Notes under the pieces: generated by a model | The model's database searches: none | What the model was told of the DNA's origin: nothing | What the model saw: the letters and a program-made list of their open reading frames with translations, nothing else | Translations under genes and position numbers: made by a program | Shown: positions 59,237 through 64,000 of the stretch, in pieces | Layout: each line of letters opens with the position of its first letter | Position numbering within the stretch: position 1 is the stretch's first letter | Source of the DNA: Roseateles koreensis | GTDB taxonomy: Bacteria > Pseudomonadota > Gammaproteobacteria > Burkholderiales > Burkholderiaceae_C | Reading direction: 5' to 3' | NCBI RefSeq assembly: GCF_028595305.1 | Contig: NZ_JAQQXS010000003.1 | Span: forward strand, 273,230-337,229 | Length of the DNA: 64,000 nucleotides

Positions 59237-59350
59237 CAAGTGGCCTCTGTAAAAACTGGTTGCGTTGCTTCGACACGAACACCGTGCGGGTCCATATCCA
59301 CGCTCTGTACCTGAGCTCCACGCGATTCTAGAAACCTCCTGCATGAGGTC
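59236..59350 (-). pseudogene. 3' remnant of a gene formerly upstream of the Nudix gene
   Basis: A frame reading RRFLESRGAQVQSVDMDP and GVRVEATQPVFTEAT ends with TGA overlapping the Nudix ATG by one base. The coupling suggests genuine coding sequence. It is cut off on its 5' side where IS30 sequence begins. The family is not recognisable from about 35 residues. Confidence 0.5.
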
Positions 59351-59386
59351 AACAAGGCGGATTCAATCGGTCGTTGCAACACCGGA

Positions 59387-59720
59387 TCAAGCGACGCATT
59401 CTAGGTAGTCGGTCATGGCTTCCGCGGGCGTCTTCCAACCCAACGTTTTGCGTGGCCTGTTGTTGAGGGTCAGTGCCACCGCTTGAATCTCTTCATCACT
59501 CCACCTCGATAGGTCGGTTCCCTTTGGGAAGTATTGGCGTAGCAGCCCATTCGTGTTCTCGTTCGTGCCGCGTTGCCATGGACTGTGCGGATCAGCAAAA
59601 AACACCTTTACCCCAGACTCATTGGTGAATCGGCCGTGGTCCGACAGTTCTTTGCCGCGGTCCCATGCCAAAGATTGCCATAGATGGGCAGGCAGGCGAC
59701 TAGAGGAAGTCCTTTCTCGG
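59387..59720 (-). pseudogene. IS30-family transposase, 3' fragment
   Basis: The minus strand encodes the C-terminal third of an IS30 transposase: SLAWDRGKELSDHGRFTN, VFFADPHSPWQRGTNENTNG, LLRQYFPKGTDLS and LNNRPRKTLGWKTPAEAM. It begins abruptly at about 59720 without N-terminal domains. ATTCAATCGGTCGTTGCAAC at 59361-59380, beyond its stop, is probably the terminal repeat of the element. Confidence 0.85.
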
Positions 59721-59747
59721 CATCAACTGGAGGTTTTTCTTGTCGGG

Positions 59748-59795
59748 CTATTCCATATTTGCACAATTCTTGTGAATTTTCTATTTGTGGAATAG
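59748..59795 (+). promoter_or_regulatory. Promoter and nested inverted repeats upstream of the toxin-antitoxin pair
   Basis: A TTGCAC -35 (59759-59764) and a TATTTG -10 (59782-59787) have a 17-base spacer. Two inverted repeats overlap it: CTATTCCA...TGGAATAG at the outer ends, and CACAA-TTC-TTGTG within the spacer. This arrangement fits autorepression by the Xre-type antitoxin, alone or with its toxin. Confidence 0.5.
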
Positions 59796-59832
59796 CATGT
59801 GTGCACCGAAACAACTTGCGCTAAGGTGCTCT

Positions 59833-60243
59833 GTGAAAGTCTCCGCCAATTCCAAGCCCGTGGACCTCAGTACGCCAGAGACGGCGGCGATGCTGCTTCG
59901 GGTCTACTTCCGGATCGCCGCCGCCTGGGGGCTGACCACTGAGCAAGAGATGCGACTTCTCGGCGCCAGCAAGTCCCTCTTCTACAAGTGGAAGAGCGGC
60001 CAGGTTTCGTCCGGGCTGAGTCCTTCCACGCTGGAGCGATTGAGCTATGTCTCGCGCATCTACGCTGCGTTGCAGATTCTTCTGCCAATACCTGAGCGTG
60101 CCAATGCTTGGGTCAAGGCTGCCAACACGGCGCCAATCTTTGGCGGCGCAAGTGCGCTGAAGCGTATGGAGGGTGGGCAAGTTGGTGATCTTATGGTCGT
60201 GGCTGACTACCTTGACGCGAACCGCGGAGGTGATTTTTCATGA
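59833..60243 (+). CDS. Xre/MbcA/ParS-family antitoxin
   Basis: A 136-residue protein. The N-terminal part (ETAAMLLRVYFRIAAAWGLT) forms the Xre-like domain, with LLGASKSLFYKWKSG as the helix-turn-helix. The C-terminal MbcA/ParS (DUF2384) toxin-binding domain follows, with the typical PIFGGASALKRMEGG. The GTG start is chosen because AAGG lies 6 bases upstream; an in-frame ATG 12 codons earlier is possible. It overlaps the RES toxin gene by ATGA, the standard antitoxin-first order of RES-Xre modules. Confidence 0.85.
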   Translation: MKVSANSKPVDLSTPETAAMLLRVYFRIAAAWGLTTEQEMRLLGASKSLFYKWKSGQVSSGLSPSTLERLSYVSRIYAALQILLPIPERANAWVKAANTAPIFGGASALKRMEGGQVGDLMVVADYLDANRGGDFS

Positions 60244-60941
60244 TTGATCTCCCGCAGGAAACTGTCTTACCTGTCGGGAAGGTGTACCGCTTAGTCCCGT
60301 CGCGGTACCCGCCCATTGGCATCTTTGATGCCGTGGCTAACCCTGATGAGTTGGCGGCTCAGTTCGCCTTGCAATCGCTCACGAATCCTCGCATCCGCGA
60401 TGAGGTTGGTGACATTCAACTGGTGGCCCCGTTCGATAGGGTTGTTGGTCACGGCTGTTCACCCGTGATGGCAGCGTTCTGCCATCTCAATGCGGAAGGC
60501 TCGCGCTTTTCGGATGGAACGTGGGGGGTCTACTACGCGGCGGCCTCTCTCCAATGCGCAGTTGCCGAGGTCAGTCATCACCGGGCTCGGTTCATGGAAA
60601 GGACTGCCGAGAAGGCAATCGACCTGGATATGCGAAGCTATGTGACGACAGTCGCAAAGCCTCTGCATGACGTTCGCGGGCCGACCTGGGCCACGATCAA
60701 GCACCCGGAAGACTATCGCCCCTCACAGGCCTTGGCCTGCGTATTGCGCAGCCAAGGTTCATGGGGTCTGGCTTATGAGAGCATTCGCTCGCCTGGCGAA
60801 GAGTGCTACGCCGCCCTTCGTCCCCCAGCGCTCCACGTGCCGGTGGTCCAGGGAGCGCATGTGACTCTGAGATGGGATGGTTCGTCGTTGACGAGTTGGT
60901 ATCACAAGTCAGGCGACCGGCCGATTGCCCAACACGGTTGA
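60240..60941 (+). CDS. RES-domain toxin
   Basis: A 233-residue protein. The RES domain is named for conserved Arg, Glu and Ser residues; here VYRLVPSRYPP opens the fold, the Glu is in CAVAEVSHHRARF, and the Ser in YESIRSPGEECYA. RES toxins of this family degrade NAD+ (phosphorylase or glycohydrolase activity). The C-terminal half is as long as usual. It is coupled to its Xre antitoxin. An IS256 element begins 21 bases after its stop, so the module has escaped disruption. Confidence 0.87.
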   Translation: MIDLPQETVLPVGKVYRLVPSRYPPIGIFDAVANPDELAAQFALQSLTNPRIRDEVGDIQLVAPFDRVVGHGCSPVMAAFCHLNAEGSRFSDGTWGVYYAAASLQCAVAEVSHHRARFMERTAEKAIDLDMRSYVTTVAKPLHDVRGPTWATIKHPEDYRPSQALACVLRSQGSWGLAYESIRSPGEECYAALRPPALHVPVVQGAHVTLRWDGSSLTSWYHKSGDRPIAQHG

Positions 60942-60962
60942 ACCCGGCCTCTCTATCTGACC

Positions 60963-62357
60963 GAGCCTGTCAGAAATTTTGTGTGTGAGGCATAGCATGT
61001 CGACAAGGAGCATGAATGCCACGCAAGACAAAAACCACCGCTACGGCGGACCAGGCGGCGCAGCCGCAATTCCAGATCCCCGCCGAGTTGCTTGACCAAC
61101 TGGTCACCGGGCCGATGACGCCTGAGCAAATGCAGGGACTATTTGATCAGATGAAGAAGGCCTTGTTCGAGCGTGCGCTCGGAGCTGAGATGAGTCATCA
61201 CCTTGGCTACGCGCCGGGTGAAATCAAGCCTTTGGGATCGGCCGCCAACCATCGCAACGGCAAGAGCGCCAAGACCGTGCTGACCGACGCTGGGGCCCTG
61301 CGCATCGACGTTCCTCGCGACCGTGAGGGCACGTTCGAGCCGCAACTCATCGGCAAGCACGAGCGGCGCTTTACTGGCTTTGACGACAAGATCATTGCCA
61401 TGTACGCACGCGGCATGACGGTGCGAGAGATCCAGGGTTTCCTGGCGGAGATGTACTCGGTGGAGGTCTCGCCCGACCTCATCAGTCGCGTCACAGACGA
61501 AGTCATGAGCGAGGTCACCGCCTGGCAGACGCGGCCGCTGGAGTCGATGTACCCGGTGGTGTTCTTCGACGCGTTGCGGGTCAAGATCCGCGAGGATGCG
61601 GTCGTGCGCTCCAAGGCCGTGTATCTGGCCCTGGGCGTGCTGCCCGACGGCAGCCGCGACGTCCTCGGCATCTGGATCGAAAACACCGAGGGCGCCAAGT
61701 TCTGGATGAAGGTCTTCAACGAGTTGAAGACCCGTGGGGTGCAAGACATCTTGATTGCCGTCACCGACGGCCTAAAAGGCATGCCAGAGGCGCTGGGCGC
61801 GGTGTTCCCGGCCACGACGCTGCAGACCTGCATCGTGCACCTGATCCGCAACAGCCTGGACTTCGCCAGTTGGAAGGACCGCAAGGCGCTGGCGGCGGCC
61901 ATCAAGCCGATCTACACGGCGGTGAGCGCCGAGGCCGCTGAGGGCGAACTGGACGGGTTTGAGGCCGGGCCTTGGGGCCAGAAGTTCCCCACCGTCGTGG
62001 GGGCCTGGCGCAGAGCCTGGGACAGGGTCATCCCGTTCTTCGCCTTCCCGTCCGAGGTACGACGGGTGATCTACACGACCAATGCGATTGAGAGCGTGAA
62101 CGCGCGGCTGCGAAAAATCATCAAGACACGCGGGCACTTCCCCAGCGACGATGCGGCCACCAAGCTGATTTGGCTGGCATTGCGCAACATCACAGAGGAT
62201 TGGGGACGGCCAGCCAACAACTGGAAATCAGCAATGAACCAATTCGCGATCCTCTACGACGACCGGTTCACCAAATCGAGCCCGTAAGATCCCCAGCCAG
62301 CTTCACGAAACCGGTGAAGGTTCAATGAGCCTCACACACAGAAATTCGGACAGGCCC
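60963..62357 (+). mobile_element. IS256-family insertion sequence, complete copy
   Basis: About 1.4 kb. The left end GAGCCTGTCAGAAATTTTGT and the right end (reverse complement GGGCCTGTCCGAATTTCTGT) are imperfect inverted repeats of about 27 bp, each continuing GTGTGAGG. A single transposase gene fills the interior. No 8-9-bp target duplication is visible (flanks ATCTGACC and CTCTAGGC), suggesting rearrangement after insertion. A second copy, in opposite orientation, begins at 63880. Confidence 0.88.
61016..62287 (+). CDS. IS256-family transposase
   Basis: A 423-residue DDE transposase of the mutator-like type. The N-terminal region has LFERALGAEMSHHLGY, and the catalytic region contains PVVFFDALRVKIREDAVV (first Asp), DILIAVTDGLKG (second Asp) and CIVHLIRNSLDF. 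The Glu-containing TTNAIESVNARLRK follows. It appears intact and could mobilise both local copies of the element. Confidence 0.95.
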   Translation: MPRKTKTTATADQAAQPQFQIPAELLDQLVTGPMTPEQMQGLFDQMKKALFERALGAEMSHHLGYAPGEIKPLGSAANHRNGKSAKTVLTDAGALRIDVPRDREGTFEPQLIGKHERRFTGFDDKIIAMYARGMTVREIQGFLAEMYSVEVSPDLISRVTDEVMSEVTAWQTRPLESMYPVVFFDALRVKIREDAVVRSKAVYLALGVLPDGSRDVLGIWIENTEGAKFWMKVFNELKTRGVQDILIAVTDGLKGMPEALGAVFPATTLQTCIVHLIRNSLDFASWKDRKALAAAIKPIYTAVSAEAAEGELDGFEAGPWGQKFPTVVGAWRRAWDRVIPFFAFPSEVRRVIYTTNAIESVNARLRKIIKTRGHFPSDDAATKLIWLALRNITEDWGRPANNWKSAMNQFAILYDDRFTKSSP

Positions 62358-62429
62358 CTCTAGGCAAAGTAGTTCGCGCTTGGTTGCCTAACTCTGCGGG
62401 TCAACTGTCTCTCAAGGAACTGGCCCCCC

Positions 62430-63812
62430 ATGTCTGAGTCCAGTTCTTTTGGCCCAAGGCAGTCTTCTCCAATTGCACTGACTCCTGAAGCCCTTGATTT
62501 CGCGCCGGACTTACTCGCGATACAAGAGAGACCTCCTGCCCGCTTGCCTCGTGCTCTTCTGATTTCAGTTTCTGCTTTGCTGGGCTTGATGTTGCTATGG
62601 GCCTTTTTCGCTGAGTTGGACATCATCGCCAGTGCAGAAGGGCGGCTAGTGCCGATTGGTTTTACCAAAGTGGTGCAGCCTGCAGAGGCCGGCGTTGTGT
62701 CGGAAATATTGGTTAAAGACGGTGATCGGGTTCGTGCTGGACAACTGCTCATGCGACTCGACTCCCGCTTGTCGAAAGCGGACAACCTTGCCTTGGGCAA
62801 GGAGGTTGCTTTGAAAAAACTCAGTCTGAGGCGAGTGGAGGCAGAGCTTGCGGATCGGGCCTTTGCGCCGGGCAATGGCGAACCTGCTGATCTCTATGCG
62901 CAGGTTGAAAGCCAGTTCAGGGCGCGTAGGCAGGCCTACCTTGATGCGATGTCTCAGGAGGGTGAGTCGTTGAACAAGGCAAAGTCGGATTTGCTGGCAT
63001 CCCAGCAGATTTTGGCGAAGCTTACTCAGACACTCCCGAGTTACAAACAATCCGCTGAGGCGTATAGGAAACTTGTTCAAGAGGGATTCGTAGGGGAGTT
63101 GGCTTCCAACGAAAAGTCGCGCGAAGCACTTGAAAAAGAACAGGACCTAAAGGCTCAAGCGGCGAATGTCCAAAGTCTGAACATTGCGATCGCGCAGTCA
63201 GAGCGAAAGCTGGCGGCTATTCGTTCTCAGTATCGTTCTCAGCTTGAGAACGAGCGGATTGAGATCCTGGCTTTGCTCAATCGAAGCGGTCAAGAACTAG
63301 AGAAGTCCAATGTAAAAGCGGAGCTCATGGAAATCTTGGCTCCCAACGATGGCATCGTGAAGGATATGACTACAACCACCCGCGGTGCGGTGGTCGCTGC
63401 GGGTACCTTGTTGATGAACATCGTGCCTCAAGATGAGCCGTTGCAGGCAGAAGTGCTTTTGAAAAACGAGGATGTTGGATTCGTGAGCTTGGGGCAGAAG
63501 GCCAAAGTAAAGGTCGCAGCGTATCCGTTTCAAAAATACGGCATGCTGAACGGCAGAGTCGAGATGGTGAGTGCGGATTCGGCGGATCCCAAGCAGCCCC
63601 AGCCGCAATCACAAGGACTACCTCCCTTGACCTACCGCGCCTTGGTTCGACTTGACACCCGACAGCTGTTGAGTGTTGCTAGCGGAGAGCGCTTGGAACT
63701 GAATCCAGGAATGTTGGTTAGCGCTGAAATCCATCAAGGCAAGCGCTCAGTGCTGGAGTATCTGCTCTCGCCCGTCAGAAAGGTTGCTCAGGAAGCGGCT
63801 CGAGAGCGTTGA
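62430..63812 (+). CDS. HlyD-family membrane fusion protein of a type I secretion system
   Basis: A 460-residue periplasmic adaptor. It has a cytoplasmic N-terminus, one membrane helix (residues 41-62, RALLISVSALLGLMLLWAFF), a biotinyl-lipoyl-like half VVQPAEAGVVSEILVKDGDRV, a long alpha-helical hairpin (about 125-290) and the second half EILAPNDGIVKDM. A C-terminal beta-barrel contains the HlyD signature region KVKVAAYPFQKYGMLNG. It would link an ABC transporter to TolC, but neither partner is in the window. IS256 copies lie on both sides, 72 and 67 bases away, so its operon has probably been broken. Confidence 0.9.
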   Translation: MSESSSFGPRQSSPIALTPEALDFAPDLLAIQERPPARLPRALLISVSALLGLMLLWAFFAELDIIASAEGRLVPIGFTKVVQPAEAGVVSEILVKDGDRVRAGQLLMRLDSRLSKADNLALGKEVALKKLSLRRVEAELADRAFAPGNGEPADLYAQVESQFRARRQAYLDAMSQEGESLNKAKSDLLASQQILAKLTQTLPSYKQSAEAYRKLVQEGFVGELASNEKSREALEKEQDLKAQAANVQSLNIAIAQSERKLAAIRSQYRSQLENERIEILALLNRSGQELEKSNVKAELMEILAPNDGIVKDMTTTTRGAVVAAGTLLMNIVPQDEPLQAEVLLKNEDVGFVSLGQKAKVKVAAYPFQKYGMLNGRVEMVSADSADPKQPQPQSQGLPPLTYRALVRLDTRQLLSVASGERLELNPGMLVSAEIHQGKRSVLEYLLSPVRKVAQEAARER

Positions 63813-63879
63813 GGTGTCGGGTGCCACTCTGATCGCAGGGGGCGATGATGGATTGACGAGAGGTTTTGCAGACCTTCCC

Positions 63880-64000
63880 GGGCCTGTCCGAATTTCTGTG
63901 TGTGAGGCTCATTGAACCTTCACCGGTTTCGTGAAGCTGGCTGGGGATCTTACGGGCTCGATTTGGTGAACCGGTCGTCGTAGAGGATCGCGAATTGGTT
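63880..64000 (-). mobile_element. Second IS256 copy, inverted, cut by the window edge
   Basis: The first 121 bases of the element match the reverse complement of the right end of the copy at 60963-62357 essentially base for base, including the terminal repeat and the end of the transposase gene (stop at 63950-63952). The rest lies outside the window. Confidence 0.92.
63950..64000 (-). CDS. IS256 transposase C-terminus (partial, second copy)
   Basis: The visible 16 codons read NQFAILYDDRFTKSSP, identical to the C-terminus of the transposase encoded by the first copy. The remainder is beyond the window edge, so intactness cannot be judged. Confidence 0.88.
   Translation of the reverse strand, partial: NQFAILYDDRFTKSSP

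Noticed and set aside
60955..62365. Target site duplication around the complete IS256 copy
   Set aside because: The 8 bases on each side differ (ATCTGACC versus CTCTAGGC).

Overview
The window looks like a chromosome segment of a Burkholderiales bacterium, most likely Comamonadaceae. The reasons are the 180-kDa type NAD-glutamate dehydrogenase, the neighbourhood yicC / kinase / phosphatase / rph / rdgB / hemW, the slpA-ispH-serS block, a cheR-cheD-cheB set, and high GC with frequent TTG leucine codons in the core genes. No 16S or other decisive taxonomic marker is present, so the assignment is an inference.

Layout. 1-13.6 kb: a truncated DUF3422 gene, an MHS-family organic acid transporter, gdh, a YebC-like regulator, an acyltransferase, ilvD with a divergent LysR regulator, lgt and dnaQ. 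13.7-20.4 kb: two tRNA-Val(CAC) genes, a GH43-GH39 glycosidase operon with Tat-like signals and an upstream palindrome, then three orphan periplasmic solute-binding proteins. 20.6-33 kb: core RNA and nucleotide maintenance genes, an EAL-GGDEF protein, cheR-cheD-cheB, and a diguanylate cyclase preceded by a C11 tract that leads a MinD/FlhG-like ATPase and a truncated haemoglobin. 33-40.9 kb: an Smr protein, radC, two acquired-looking hydrolases, a decayed second radC, slpA, ispH and serS.

At tRNA-Ser (about 40.98 kb) the character changes. A decayed tyrosine integrase, its 5' part replaced by an IS3 fragment, marks the entrance of an acquired island. Behind it lies an 11.4-kb same-strand operon of ten genes (42.67-54.08 kb). 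It begins with a 3-dehydroquinate synthase II homologue and a DhnA-type (ADH synthase) aldolase, the pair that makes 3-amino-4-hydroxybenzoate in Streptomyces (GriH/GriI). The tailoring genes are an ANL adenylating ligase, a methyltransferase, an FAD aromatic hydroxylase split by a +1 frameshift, a cupin, an SDR, a Tat-exported GMC oxidoreductase, a haem-oxygenase-like diiron enzyme and a class II aldolase-like protein lacking the usual catalytic glutamate. No PKS or NRPS is visible. This apparently undescribed aminohydroxybenzoate-derived pathway is the most interesting item.

The rest of the island holds an Ada-like protein that has lost most of its zinc ligands, an acyltransferase, a second SDR, remnants of IS66 and IS30, a Nudix hydrolase, an Xre/RES toxin-antitoxin pair, and two inverted copies of one IS256-family element bracketing a type I secretion adaptor (HlyD) gene.
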